Assembly: GCF_900107755.1 (NCBI RefSeq)
Contig: NZ_FNQR01000004.1
Coordinates: forward strand, 62,001-126,000
DNA from: Thalassobacillus cyri
GTDB lineage: Bacteria; Bacillota; Bacilli; Bacillales; Halobacillaceae
Length of the DNA: 64,000 nt
Reading direction: 5' to 3'
The translations under genes were made by a program, and so were the position numbers. Below the pieces are notes generated by a model. That model was not told the origin of the DNA. It saw only the letters and a program-made list of their open reading frames with translations, and made no database searches. This document shows, one piece after another, positions 27,384 through 35,953 of this stretch. Position 1 is the stretch's first letter. Every line of letters begins with the position of its first letter.

Positions 27384-29198
27384 ATGGAGGATATTATACA
27401 AAGTTACAAGGATGCTCATAAAAAAGAAGAAATTTTAAAAGCAGAGAGCTGGATGATACCGGATCCTTACTATATTTCACGAGATACTTCCATTCGGGAA
27501 GCTGCAAAAGAGATGGCGAATAGAAATATAGAATTTATCCCTGTAGTTGGTGAAGATCAGCAACCGATTGGGATAGTCACTTCAAACGATTTACTAGAGC
27601 GTGTCCTAAATAACGAAGAGGAAGACAGTGTTGGGAACGGCAGGGATAGGGGGAGTAATGCTGTTATTCGACGGAATGAGTCAATATTCGATGTTATTTC
27701 ACACGCTGCCTCTTACTTTTCAGTCGTTGATAACCAGGGAAAGCTAGTCGGTCTATTATCAAAAAACGAAATTTTGAAAGGGTTTTCTTCTTATATAAAT
27801 GAGATTGAACATTCAGCTGACATACTGAATGTGATATTGGAAAGTGCTTATGAAGGCGTTGCGGTGGTAGACGAACATGGAATTCTTCAGGAATTTAATG
27901 ATGCTTATAGCCGTTTCACCGGTATTTCTCCAGAAGCTGCCATTGGGCGGCACGTCGAAGAAGTGATCGATAATACGAAACTACCGGAAACGTTGAAAAC
28001 GGGCATGCCGGAACGAGGAGTTATCCAATATATCCAGGGACAGGCCATGATTGTTCATCGCATTCCGATTTGGAAAAATGACCAGGTGGTCGGCGCAATC
28101 GGCATATTGATTTTTGAAGGGGTCTCAGAAGTATATCGCATTTATGAAAGTTTGCAGGAAAACACACGTCAAAAACAGGTAATTCCACCAACCCAAAACT
28201 CTTATTCTCCTAAGAAGCAGGAGACCAGTATCATGACGCTTGAGCAAATTATTGGTGATAGTGAAAGCATATCCAATCAGAAGCGGGTTGCCAGAAAAGT
28301 GGCTAAAACAGATGCTACTGTTCTGATTACCGGCGAAAGCGGGACGGGAAAAGAAATGTATGCAAGAGGGATTCATCATTTAAGCCCTTTTTCAACCGGG
28401 CATTTTGTTAGTGTGAATTGCGGCGCGATCCCTGAACATTTATTTGAATCAGAGTTATTTGGCTATGAAGAAGGTGCTTTTACCGGGGCAAGAAAAGGTG
28501 GAAAGCCTGGTAAGTTTGAACTGGCTCAAAACGGTACGCTCTTTCTGGACGAAATTGGTGAGATGCCGCTGCTGATGCAGGCTAAGCTCTTGCGGGTGCT
28601 CCAGGAAAAGCAGGTGGGACGCGTCGGTGGTACACATGAATATCAAATAAATACCCGAATCATTGCTGCTACTAATCGTAATTTGAAAGAGATGGTGGAA
28701 ACAGGAGATTTTCGTGAAGATCTCTATTACCGGCTCAATATCATCGAGATTCCGATTCCCCCGCTTCGAGAGCGTACCGAGGACATCCCACAATTAGTGT
28801 CCTATTATATAAATAATTTGTGTGAAAAGTATGATACTCCAAAGAAAGTGCTGACATCGGAAGCGATGGCTCTATTGCTGAAGTATGATTGGCCTGGTAA
28901 TATAAGGGAACTGATCAATACGCTGGAAAAGCTTGTTGTCTTAGTCGATGATACGTTCATTGATGTATCTCATCTGCCTGCGTTTTTGAAACAGAAAGAA
29001 GCTGTTAAAGTGCAAAATAATGAATCTATTTCGCCCATCCTTCAAGCAAAAAATATCGGAAACGCAAAAGAAAAAGAGCTTATCCGGACTGTGTTAAGAA
29101 AAACAGGTGGAAATAAAACCAAAGCTGCCGAGAAACTGGGCATTCACCGGACCACTTTGTATCAAAAACTGAAGAAGTATGCGTTGCACGAATTGTAG
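27384..29198 (+). CDS. Sigma-54-dependent activator with CBS pair and PAS domain
   Basis: A protein of about 604 residues. Domains in order: two CBS motifs (roughly 20-135), a PAS sensor (about 150-250), the AAA+ sigma-54 interaction domain (about 285-525) with Walker A GESGTGKE, the sigma-54 contact loop GAFTGA and Walker [13 protein letters not shown], and a Fis-type helix-turn-helix at the end (TKAAEKLGIHRTTLYQKLKK). CBS pairs usually sense adenosyl ligands and the PAS a small molecule or redox state. AGGAGG precedes TTG 27381 by 7 and ATG 27384 by 10 bases. It lies directly before a sigma-54 promoter, so it controls the dehydrogenase pair downstream. Confidence 0.94.
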   Translation: MEDIIQSYKDAHKKEEILKAESWMIPDPYYISRDTSIREAAKEMANRNIEFIPVVGEDQQPIGIVTSNDLLERVLNNEEEDSVGNGRDRGSNAVIRRNESIFDVISHAASYFSVVDNQGKLVGLLSKNEILKGFSSYINEIEHSADILNVILESAYEGVAVVDEHGILQEFNDAYSRFTGISPEAAIGRHVEEVIDNTKLPETLKTGMPERGVIQYIQGQAMIVHRIPIWKNDQVVGAIGILIFEGVSEVYRIYESLQENTRQKQVIPPTQNSYSPKKQETSIMTLEQIIGDSESISNQKRVARKVAKTDATVLITGESGTGKEMYARGIHHLSPFSTGHFVSVNCGAIPEHLFESELFGYEEGAFTGARKGGKPGKFELAQNGTLFLDEIGEMPLLMQAKLLRVLQEKQVGRVGGTHEYQINTRIIAATNRNLKEMVETGDFREDLYYRLNIIEIPIPPLRERTEDIPQLVSYYINNLCEKYDTPKKVLTSEAMALLLKYDWPGNIRELINTLEKLVVLVDDTFIDVSHLPAFLKQKEAVKVQNNESISPILQAKNIGNAKEKELIRTVLRKTGGNKTKAAEKLGIHRTTLYQKLKKYALHEL

Positions 29199-29221
29199 TG
29201 TAGATAGATAGTTATAAGCAT

Positions 29222-29243
29222 AATGTAGGGGAATGCCTACATT
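29222..29243 (+). promoter_or_regulatory. Inverted repeat, candidate activator site or weak terminator
   Basis: AATGTAGG-N6-CCTACATT is a perfect 8-bp inverted repeat centred about 50 bases upstream of the -24 element of the sigma-54 promoter. It may be the enhancer site for the activator encoded just upstream; alternatively it ends that gene's transcript. Confidence 0.5.
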
Positions 29244-29282
29244 TAAATTTCTGAATTGTTAGTCTAATAGTTTTCTTCACTT

Positions 29283-29296
29283 GGCACGCTTTTTGC
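29283..29296 (+). promoter_or_regulatory. Sigma-54 (-24/-12) promoter
   Basis: TTGGCACGCTTTTTGCA has GG at 29283-29284 and GC at 29295-29296 with exactly 10 bases between, matching the consensus TGGCAC-N5-TTGC. It precedes the iron alcohol dehydrogenase gene. Confidence 0.9.
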
Positions 29297-29334
29297 ATAT
29301 ATGAAAGTGAAGTCTAAATAAGGGTGTGAGTGAA

Positions 29335-30537
29335 ATGGAAAGCTATGCAGTCTTTCGCATGCCAGGCACCATCAATTATGGCCGCCAGGCATTTGAAACG
29401 GTCGGGAAAGAAGCTGCTGAAAGAGGCAGTAAAGCTCTTATTATCAGCGACAAAGTAATGGAGAGTCTCGGTTATGTCAGTGAGTGTCGTGATTACTTAA
29501 CAAAAGCAAATATTGAAAGTGCTGTTTATTCAGGGATCGAATCAGAGCCAACTGATGTCTATGTCGCGGAAGGACTCAAAGTTTTCAAAAAGGAAGAGTG
29601 TGATGTCGTGATCTCCCTTGGCGGTGGGAGCTGTATAGATACCGCAAAGGCGATTTCCATCTTAGGCACCAACGACGGTTATATCGGCGACTATATGGGA
29701 GGAAACAAGCTGGCTGATCAAAAACCTATTCCCCATATTGCCATTCCGACAACTGCTGGTACAGGTGCTGAGGCAACTGATGTGACGGTCATTACAAACA
29801 CGAGCACCGACGTCAAAATGATGATCAAACAGCCTGCATTTATGCCGCACGTGGCGATTGTCGACCCATTATTGACTATCTCCTCACCGCAGCACGTAAC
29901 AGCGGCAACAGGAATTGATGCGCTAAGCCACGCCGTAGAGGCGTATATTTCGAAACGATCCCACCCGATGACCGATACCATGGCTCTATCTGCGATGAAA
30001 CTGATTGTACAAAATATCCGGACTGCTTTTCATGATGGAAAAAATGTCGATGCCAGAGAGTCAATGGCATTAGGAGCTATGCAAGCAGGAATCGCTTTTA
30101 CGAATTCCTCTGTTTGTTTAGTACATGGCATGTCGCGGCCGATCGGTGCGTTGTTTCATGTGCCTCATGGTTATTCGAATGCCATGCTGTTACCAGCCGT
30201 ACTGGAGTACAGTAAGGAATATGCGATTGATCGGTTAGCCGATTTAGGCAGAATTTTTTCTCCGGAAGCGGAAGGGTATGCTGATGAGCAAGCTGCCGAA
30301 CTAGCTGTCCATGCGGTAAAAGAATTATGTCTTGAATTGAATATCCCTAATTTGTGCGGATGGGGAATTGACAAGGAACAACTTGAAAGCGTTATCAGTA
30401 AAATGGCGGCTGATGCGTTAGCAAGCGGCAGTCCGGCAAATAATCCACGGGTACCGGAACAGTTAGAAATAGAAGAGCTTTATAACATCTGTTTTGATTA
30501 TGATTATTCAACGGAAAGAACGTTCGATAAAAATTAA
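29335..30537 (+). CDS. Iron-containing alcohol dehydrogenase
   Basis: A 400-residue group III alcohol dehydrogenase. The NAD-binding GGGSCIDTAKAI, TTAGTGAEATDVTVI, the metal-ligand regions GIDALSHAVEAYIS and CLVHGMSRPIGALFHVPHG are all present. ATG 29335 gives the expected N-terminus; GTG 29326 in frame is an alternative. It is transcribed from the sigma-54 promoter with the aldehyde dehydrogenase that follows 21 bases later, so together they would oxidise an alcohol through an aldehyde to an acyl product; 3-hydroxypropionate is one possibility from the partner's type. Confidence 0.92.
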   Translation: MESYAVFRMPGTINYGRQAFETVGKEAAERGSKALIISDKVMESLGYVSECRDYLTKANIESAVYSGIESEPTDVYVAEGLKVFKKEECDVVISLGGGSCIDTAKAISILGTNDGYIGDYMGGNKLADQKPIPHIAIPTTAGTGAEATDVTVITNTSTDVKMMIKQPAFMPHVAIVDPLLTISSPQHVTAATGIDALSHAVEAYISKRSHPMTDTMALSAMKLIVQNIRTAFHDGKNVDARESMALGAMQAGIAFTNSSVCLVHGMSRPIGALFHVPHGYSNAMLLPAVLEYSKEYAIDRLADLGRIFSPEAEGYADEQAAELAVHAVKELCLELNIPNLCGWGIDKEQLESVISKMAADALASGSPANNPRVPEQLEIEELYNICFDYDYSTERTFDKN

Positions 30538-30558
30538 ATTTTCAGGAGGAAGATAACT

Positions 30559-32019
30559 ATGACGCAAACAACTGTAAAAACACTGCAAAATTATATCGGC
30601 GGCGAATGGGTAGACGCCAAATCGGATCAGACAGAACCGGTATACAACCCGGCAACCGGTGAAGTGATCGCCAATGTGCCTATTTCGTCAGTAAAAGACG
30701 TGGAAGATGCGGTAGCAACTGCAAACGAAGCTTTTCAAGAGTGGAAGGAAGTTCCCGTGCCAAAGCGCGCCCGTATTTTATTTAAATATCAGCAGCTGCT
30801 GGTGGATCATTGGGACGAGCTGGCTGAAATCGTAACGGTTGAGAATGGAAAGAGCTTTAAAGAAGCGTACGGGGAAGTACAGCGTGGCATTGAAAATGTA
30901 GAGTTTGCCTGTGGAGCACCATCTTTGATGATGGGGGAACAGCTGCCTTCGATTGCGGAAGGGCTTGAATCAGGTGTTTACCGCTATCCGATTGGAGTCG
31001 TTGGTGGAATCACGCCATTCAACTTCCCGATGATGGTACCTGCGTGGATGTTCCCGATGGCGATTGCTACAGGTAATACGTTTGTATTAAAACCATCCGA
31101 GCGTACCCCATTACTTGCCAACCGTCTGGCAGAACTGTTGGAGGAAGCCGGACTGCCAAAAGGCGTATTCAATATCGTGCATGGTGCCCACGATGTCGTG
31201 AACGGATTGCTGGATCATAAAGACGTAGCGGCCATTTCATTTGTCGGCTCCCAGCCTGTTGCTGAATATGTGTACAAGCGCGGAACGGAAAACTTGAAAC
31301 GTGTCCAGGCGCTTGCAGGTGCAAAAAACCATTCGATTGTTCTGAAAGATGCGAACATTGACAATGCAACTACCCAGATTTTAAATGCAGCTTTTGGTTC
31401 AGCCGGTGAACGCTGTATGGCAGCATCTGTCGTAGCGGTAGAAGACTCCGTTGCTGATGAATTCATCGATATGCTTACCGACAAAGCGAACGAAATTACT
31501 ATCGGAAACGGGCTGGATGAAGGGGTGTTCCTGGGGCCTGTCATCCGGGAAAACCATAAAGAACGTACCCTTAACTATATTGAAACAGGCGAGAAAGAAG
31601 GAGCCAAGCTGGTTCGCGATGGCCGCAACGATGAAGGTGCCAAAAGAGAAGGCTATTTCGTCGGACCGACAATTTTTGACGGTGTTACGACAGAAATGAA
31701 AATCTGGCAGGATGAAATCTTTGCCCCAGTATTGTCCATTGCCCGGGTGAAAGGTTTAAGTGAAGCGGTGAAGCTGACAAACCAATCACGTTTTGCCAAT
31801 GGCGCCTGTATTTTCACAAGAGACGGTGGAAGTGTAAGGAAGTTTAGGGAAACGATTGATGCTGGTATGTTGGGTGTCAACATTGGTGTACCTGCTCCAA
31901 TGGCATTTTTCCCATTCTCCGGATGGAAAGATTCTTTTTATGGTGATTTGCATGCAAACGGAAAAGATGGATTGGAATTCTATACACGGAAAAAAGTGCT
32001 GACGCAGCGCTGGGTTTAA
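30559..32019 (+). CDS. mmsA: (Methyl)malonate-semialdehyde dehydrogenase, CoA-acylating type
   Basis: A 486-residue aldehyde dehydrogenase of the MmsA/IolA type. [20 protein letters not shown], the glycine-rich [14 protein letters not shown], the catalytic cysteine in [11 protein letters not shown] and the C-terminal [20 protein letters not shown] are diagnostic of this subfamily, which forms acyl-CoA from malonate or methylmalonate semialdehyde. The catalytic glutamate region reads LAGAKNHS, as expected for the CoA-dependent type. Last gene of the sigma-54-driven pair. Confidence 0.93.
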   Translation: MTQTTVKTLQNYIGGEWVDAKSDQTEPVYNPATGEVIANVPISSVKDVEDAVATANEAFQEWKEVPVPKRARILFKYQQLLVDHWDELAEIVTVENGKSFKEAYGEVQRGIENVEFACGAPSLMMGEQLPSIAEGLESGVYRYPIGVVGGITPFNFPMMVPAWMFPMAIATGNTFVLKPSERTPLLANRLAELLEEAGLPKGVFNIVHGAHDVVNGLLDHKDVAAISFVGSQPVAEYVYKRGTENLKRVQALAGAKNHSIVLKDANIDNATTQILNAAFGSAGERCMAASVVAVEDSVADEFIDMLTDKANEITIGNGLDEGVFLGPVIRENHKERTLNYIETGEKEGAKLVRDGRNDEGAKREGYFVGPTIFDGVTTEMKIWQDEIFAPVLSIARVKGLSEAVKLTNQSRFANGACIFTRDGGSVRKFRETIDAGMLGVNIGVPAPMAFFPFSGWKDSFYGDLHANGKDGLEFYTRKKVLTQRWV

Positions 32020-32029
32020 ATGAATGATG

Positions 32030-32055
32030 ATCCCTCACAACTTGTGGGGGATTTT
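32030..32055 (+). terminator. Terminator after mmsA
   Basis: ATCCCTCACAA pairs with TTGTGGGGGAT (one G-T pair) followed by T residues. Confidence 0.85.
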
Positions 32056-32098
32056 CTTATGTTAGCGTCAGATTCTTTAAAAATGTTTATAAGACTAT

Positions 32099-32126
32099 TA
32101 AACAATCTAGTAGGTTAGTCCGATAT
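32099..32126 (+). promoter_or_regulatory. Sigma-D type flagellar promoter
   Basis: TAAA at 32099-32102 and TCCGATAT at 32119-32126, separated by 16 bases, match the Bacillus sigma-D consensus TAAA-N14-16-GCCGATAT with one mismatch. It drives the csrA-like gene and probably flagellin behind it. Confidence 0.8.
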
Positions 32127-32158
32127 AAATGTTGTAATCATCAGGGAGGATGATAGCC

Positions 32159-32329
32159 ATGGCGCTAACGTTAGGAAGAAAACCAGGCGAAAAGCTATAT
32201 ATCGTCGACGAAGACGGTAAAGAAATCGAAATTGAAGTAGTCAAGACAGACGCAAAACTCGATAATTATCTGCGCCTTCGGGTCAACGCACCCAAGGAGT
32301 ACAAAATTATCCGGGGAGAACTAAGGTAG
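32159..32329 (+). CDS. csrA: Divergent CsrA-family RNA-binding protein
   Basis: A 56-residue protein missing from simple open-frame lists. It starts ALTLGRKPGEKLYI, like LVLSRKxGExIxI of CsrA, and ends LRLRVNAPKEYKIIRGEL, like VRLGIDAPKxxxIHRKEI; the arginine of IIRGEL matches the RNA-contacting Arg44. It is about four residues longer between strands 2 and 3 and lacks a C-terminal tail. CAGGGAGGATGATAG precedes ATG 32159. In Bacillus subtilis CsrA represses flagellin translation; here it lies 78 bases before flagellin, behind a sigma-D promoter. No fliW gene is in the window. Confidence 0.78.
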   Translation: MALTLGRKPGEKLYIVDEDGKEIEIEVVKTDAKLDNYLRLRVNAPKEYKIIRGELR

Positions 32330-32355
32330 TGACTCTTTAAAGAGTTATTATAGAG

Positions 32356-32396
32356 CGAGGCAAATGGACGTGTCTCGTAATTTTAAATCACATGGA
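32356..32396 (+). promoter_or_regulatory. Flagellin leader with two candidate CsrA sites
   Basis: A 7-bp stem (CGAGGCA 32356-32362 with TGTCTCG 32371-32377, one G-T pair) presents AATGGACG in its loop, with GGA at 32366-32368. A second GGA at 32394-32396 lies in the Shine-Dalgarno CATGGAGG. GGA in a hairpin loop plus GGA in the ribosome binding site, 28 bases apart, is the arrangement CsrA dimers bind. Confidence 0.65.
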
Positions 32397-32407
32397 GGTA
32401 ATAAGAA

Positions 32408-33673
32408 ATGAGAATTAATCACAACATTGCAGCTCTTAACACGCACCGTCAATTGAACAGTGCAAACAATGCTCAACAAGGGTCTATGGAAAAGTTGTCT
32501 TCTGGTCTTCGTATTAATCGTGCTGGGGATGACGCAGCTGGTCTAGCAATCTCTGAAAAAATGCGTGGACAGATTCGTGGATTGGACATGGCAGCTAAGA
32601 ATGCTCAAGATGGCATCTCTTTGATTCAGACAGCGGAAGGCGCTTTAAATGAATCCCATTCAATTCTTCAACGTATGCGTGAACTAGCTACTCAATCAGC
32701 AAACGATACAAACACAGCTACTGATCGTGCAGAACTTCAAAAAGAAGTAGACCAATTATCACAGGAACTAACCCGTATTGGTGATAACACAGAATTTAAT
32801 ACTCAAAATCTACTTGATGGCAGTTTTGAAGGAACATTCCATATTGGTGCTAATGAAGGTCAAAATCTTTCTTTAGAAGTTAATGATATGCGGGGATTTA
32901 GCTTAGGGATGGCTGGAAGTGCTACAACAGAGGTTACTTCTAGTGTTACAGCAGGTGCGGATGGAGTTACAGAACTTACAGAAGGAACATATTCAGTTAG
33001 GCAAAATGATTCAGGTGATCATGAGTTAGTAAATTCAGACGGTAAAATTGTTGCTACCAGTGTTGATGATGGAGCTACATTTAATAGTGGTGATGACTCG
33101 ATTGATTTTGGTACAGCTGGAAAAGCGTTAGTAACAAGTGGAACTTTGACAATAGATGATACAGGTAGTGTGACGGCTGAAGGAAGTTTGGCAAATGACG
33201 GCCTAGAAGCTGGATCCTATTCATTTGATAGTGCTAACAATGCCTTGATTGATGGAAATGGAGATGTAGTTGCGACTACAGCGGATGCAGGGGCAACTTT
33301 CCAGAAGGATGGTGCAACTGTACTTACATTTAACAGTGCTTTGACTGGCGGAGAGACTGTTGAAGTGGGCGGGATTGACGTTTCATCTCAAATAGCTGCT
33401 GATAGTGCAATTACACAAATCAATGATGCAATTGAGAATGTATCAGCAGAACGTTCAAAACTTGGTGCCTATCAAAACCGTTTAGATCACACAATCAACA
33501 ACCTTGGAACATCTTCTGAAAACCTGACAGCTGCGGAATCTCGTATTAGGGACGTGGATATGGCTAAAGAAATGATGAACCAAACCAAACAATCGATCCT
33601 TGCTCAAGCTTCTCAAGCAATGCTTGCAAAAGCAAATCAAAACCCGCAAGGAGTACTACAACTTCTACGTTAA
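32408..33673 (+). CDS. hag: Flagellin
   Basis: A 421-residue flagellin. The N-terminal D0/D1 region (INHNIAALNTHRQL, SSGLRINRAGDDAAGLAIS, SLIQTAEGALNESHSILQRM) and C-terminal region (LGAYQNRLDHTINNL, AAESRIRDVDMAKEMM, ANQNPQGVLQLLR) are standard. Residues about 165-330 are an added, surface-exposed variable domain, rich in D, G, S and T with no lysine-rich motif. Within it, residues 190-236 and 266-314 look like two copies of one unit (xGxYSxxxxxxxxLxxxxGxxVATxxDxGATF). ATG 32408 follows ATGGAGG by 9 bases. Confidence 0.97.
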   Translation: MRINHNIAALNTHRQLNSANNAQQGSMEKLSSGLRINRAGDDAAGLAISEKMRGQIRGLDMAAKNAQDGISLIQTAEGALNESHSILQRMRELATQSANDTNTATDRAELQKEVDQLSQELTRIGDNTEFNTQNLLDGSFEGTFHIGANEGQNLSLEVNDMRGFSLGMAGSATTEVTSSVTAGADGVTELTEGTYSVRQNDSGDHELVNSDGKIVATSVDDGATFNSGDDSIDFGTAGKALVTSGTLTIDDTGSVTAEGSLANDGLEAGSYSFDSANNALIDGNGDVVATTADAGATFQKDGATVLTFNSALTGGETVEVGGIDVSSQIAADSAITQINDAIENVSAERSKLGAYQNRLDHTINNLGTSSENLTAAESRIRDVDMAKEMMNQTKQSILAQASQAMLAKANQNPQGVLQLLR

Positions 33674-33686
33674 TATTAATAAAGCT

Positions 33687-33715
33687 AAAAGGACCTCAAT
33701 TAGGGGGTCCTTTTT
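33687..33715 (+). terminator. Flagellin terminator
   Basis: AAAAGGACC pairs with GGTCCTTTT, followed by further T residues, 14 bases after the stop. Confidence 0.92.
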
Positions 33716-33734
33716 CTATGTAAATAAGTCTATG

Positions 33735-33798
33735 GACTGTAGATTTTCTACGAGACAGTGCCTGCCCTTCGGTACGTTAGTGTGTTGAAGATACAGTC
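33735..33798 (+). other. Inverted repeat with T-run in the flagellin-crp gap
   Basis: GACTGTA (33735-33741) and TACAGTC (33792-33798) enclose 50 bases and are followed by TTTTT, so this could be a backup terminator or a small structured RNA. Farther on, CCAAGAAT-tct-ATTCTTGG near 33852-33870 forms a second hairpin. The rest of 33716-34110 shows no gene. Confidence 0.4.
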
Positions 33799-34110
33799 TT
33801 TTTATATATGATAGTACTATCAGCACGACGGCGAAAAAAAATGATAACTAAACCAAGAATTCTATTCTTGGGAAAAGCTGCTCAGGTAACGTTTACTCAA
33901 GCTAACAAACAACCATGAGAAGGATTACAACTTTAGTTAATTATTTTTTATTTTTCGAGGTCCTGGAATCACCAGAATCTCTTTTTAATTTGGTCTTCTT
34001 CCATCATAAAGTTTATTTGAATATTAAAAATATTACTAATAAATGCTAAAATGATGATTATCAATATAATCTGCAGCAGAATGTTAGCTACTTTAGAGGA
34101 GATGAGGAAA

Positions 34111-34788
34111 GTGGAAGATATCGTATTGCCTAATTTCTGGATCAAGAACCCGCCGTATTATTGGGGAGAATTAAAAGAAGCCCCTTCCTATGAATATAAA
34201 AAGAATCAAATCATATTTCTCGAAGGTACAGAGATGGACACGATTTACCTTGTGAAAAAGGGGAAAGCGAAACTTTTTTTAACGGGTCCGGATGGCAGCG
34301 AAAAAATTGTTGGGTATGTAGGTGAAAATAGCATACTTGGAACATCCTCCTTATTCGAAGAGTCAAAGAAATATATATTAAGTGCGGCGGCTGTCACTAA
34401 TTCGACTCTCATCAAGTATGAAAGGCAGGAATTCATTGATCAGGTAATGTCTAACCCTGACTTAATGATGCAGGTCTTCCATATTATGAGCATTAGAATC
34501 CGAAGTTTAACCGGGCAATCCTTGGATCTATCTTTTAAACATTCGTACATAAGATTATGCAAAGCTTTATTAGAACTCGGTGTTAAATATGGCAAACAAG
34601 CAGAAGATGATACTACTTTTGTAGATTTTAAGGTTACACATAATGATTTAGCCGAATTAATAGGTACAACAAGAGTGACAATTGCCAACCACATTAAGAC
34701 ACTGCGAGAGAAACACTTGGTTGAAACAAAGGGAAGAAACTTCATTATTCGCATGAATGAATTGAAAGAGGATATAAATAAATATTAA
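34111..34788 (+). CDS. Crp/Fnr-family transcriptional regulator
   Basis: A protein of about 225 residues with a cyclic-nucleotide-type jelly-roll sensor (IIFLEGTEMDTIYLVKKGKA, then GENSILGTSSLF) and a C-terminal winged helix-turn-helix (LAELIGTTRVTIANHIKTL). It has no cysteine cluster for an Fnr-type iron-sulphur centre, only one cysteine in the helix LCKALLELG. GTG 34111 has GAGGAG 9 bases upstream and gives normal family length; longer in-frame starts back to 34051 do not. It probably controls the TctC-CoA-transferase unit that follows in the same direction. Confidence 0.88.
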   Translation: MEDIVLPNFWIKNPPYYWGELKEAPSYEYKKNQIIFLEGTEMDTIYLVKKGKAKLFLTGPDGSEKIVGYVGENSILGTSSLFEESKKYILSAAAVTNSTLIKYERQEFIDQVMSNPDLMMQVFHIMSIRIRSLTGQSLDLSFKHSYIRLCKALLELGVKYGKQAEDDTTFVDFKVTHNDLAELIGTTRVTIANHIKTLREKHLVETKGRNFIIRMNELKEDINKY

Positions 34789-34898
34789 ATTCAGAAAATA
34801 TAAAATATTTTACATTTTTTAAAATTAATTTCCCCTATAATGAAACCAATCTAAAGAAGTCGTTCTTGGCAATGACTTAAAAAATCAGGGGGGATTTA

Positions 34899-35873
34899 AT
34901 GTTCAAAAAATACCTTTACGTTATGGTGTTAGGTGTGATTTTAGTATTGACTGCCTGCAGTAATACTACTGCACAGGAAGAGGAGGCTTATCCGAAAAAG
35001 TCGATTGACTTGATTGTTTCATATGCTGCCGGTGGAGGGACAGATACAGGTGCAAGAATTTTACAACCTTATTTGGAAGAAGAGCTGGGAGTGTCGGTCA
35101 ACATCATTAATAAGCCAGGGGGCGCTGGCTGGGTTGGCTGGGCTGACTTGGCAAATGCTGAACCGGACGGATATACGATCGGATACCTCAATTCCCCGAA
35201 CATTATAACCGGCTACCTGGATCCGAAGTTTAATCGCAGTCAGAACCTGGAAAGCTTCCAGCCTATTGCTAACCACGTGTTGGACCCGGGAGTAATTGCC
35301 ATCAAACCGAATGATGACCGTTTCAGCAATATAAAAGAATTAGTAGAATATGCACAGAATAATAAGATAACTGCTACTACTTCCGGGGTTGGCAGTAATG
35401 ATCACATGGCAATTTTAAAGCTTAATAAGTTTTATGATACAAATATCACCCCTGTCCATACAAAAGGGGCTGCAGAGGGATCTGCTCAGGTTTTAGGAGA
35501 TCATGTTGATGTATTTGTGGCAAAAGTCGGGGAGGCTGCAAATCTTCATAAAAGCGGAGAGTTAAAAGCTGTAGCTGTTATGACCGAAGAAAGATCACCT
35601 TTCATTGAAGAAGTCCCTACGATGGAGGAGTCAGGATATCCTGAAGTCACTTCGAGATCAGCAAGAGGAATAGGAGCGCCGGCGGGTTTATCGGAAGAGA
35701 AGCTTGAGATTTTGAGTGAAGCCTTTAAGAAAGCGATTGAGAATGAGAAGCAGGTAAAGGAGATGGAGGCCCAGGGTTTACAAGTCAAGCATTTGGGACC
35801 TGAGGAATATAAGACCATGCTTAAGGAAGATGAAAGCTCCGTAAAAGATTTAAGTGGTTTATTAGGATATTAA
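34899..35873 (+). CDS. tctC: TctC-family tripartite tricarboxylate transporter binding lipoprotein (orphan)
   Basis: A 324-residue lipoprotein (lipobox LTAC after a hydrophobic stretch) of the Bug/TctC family. IDLIVSYAAGGGTDTGARI, NIINKPGGAGWVGWADLA and the ligand loop GYLDPKFNR are clear. No tctA or tctB lies next to it, unlike the close paralogue at 56353-57372, with which it shares long identical stretches. It may hand its ligand to the TctBA pair 22 kb away. A possible -10 box TATAAT at 34836 lies upstream. Confidence 0.93.
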   Translation: MFKKYLYVMVLGVILVLTACSNTTAQEEEAYPKKSIDLIVSYAAGGGTDTGARILQPYLEEELGVSVNIINKPGGAGWVGWADLANAEPDGYTIGYLNSPNIITGYLDPKFNRSQNLESFQPIANHVLDPGVIAIKPNDDRFSNIKELVEYAQNNKITATTSGVGSNDHMAILKLNKFYDTNITPVHTKGAAEGSAQVLGDHVDVFVAKVGEAANLHKSGELKAVAVMTEERSPFIEEVPTMEESGYPEVTSRSARGIGAPAGLSEEKLEILSEAFKKAIENEKQVKEMEAQGLQVKHLGPEEYKTMLKEDESSVKDLSGLLGY

Positions 35874-35877
35874 ATGT

Positions 35878-35915
35878 AAACAAATACCTAGGCAGACCTG
35901 TCTAGGTATTTGTTT
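35878..35915 (+). other. Strong hairpin after the orphan tctC
   Basis: A perfect 14-bp stem (AAACAAATACCTAG with its complement) begins 5 bases after the stop and has only a weak T-rich end. It may partly terminate, or protect the tctC message from decay, ahead of the CoA-transferase gene. Confidence 0.6.
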
Positions 35916-35953
35916 AGCATGGGAATTGCAAATAATAAGCAGGGAGGAAATCA

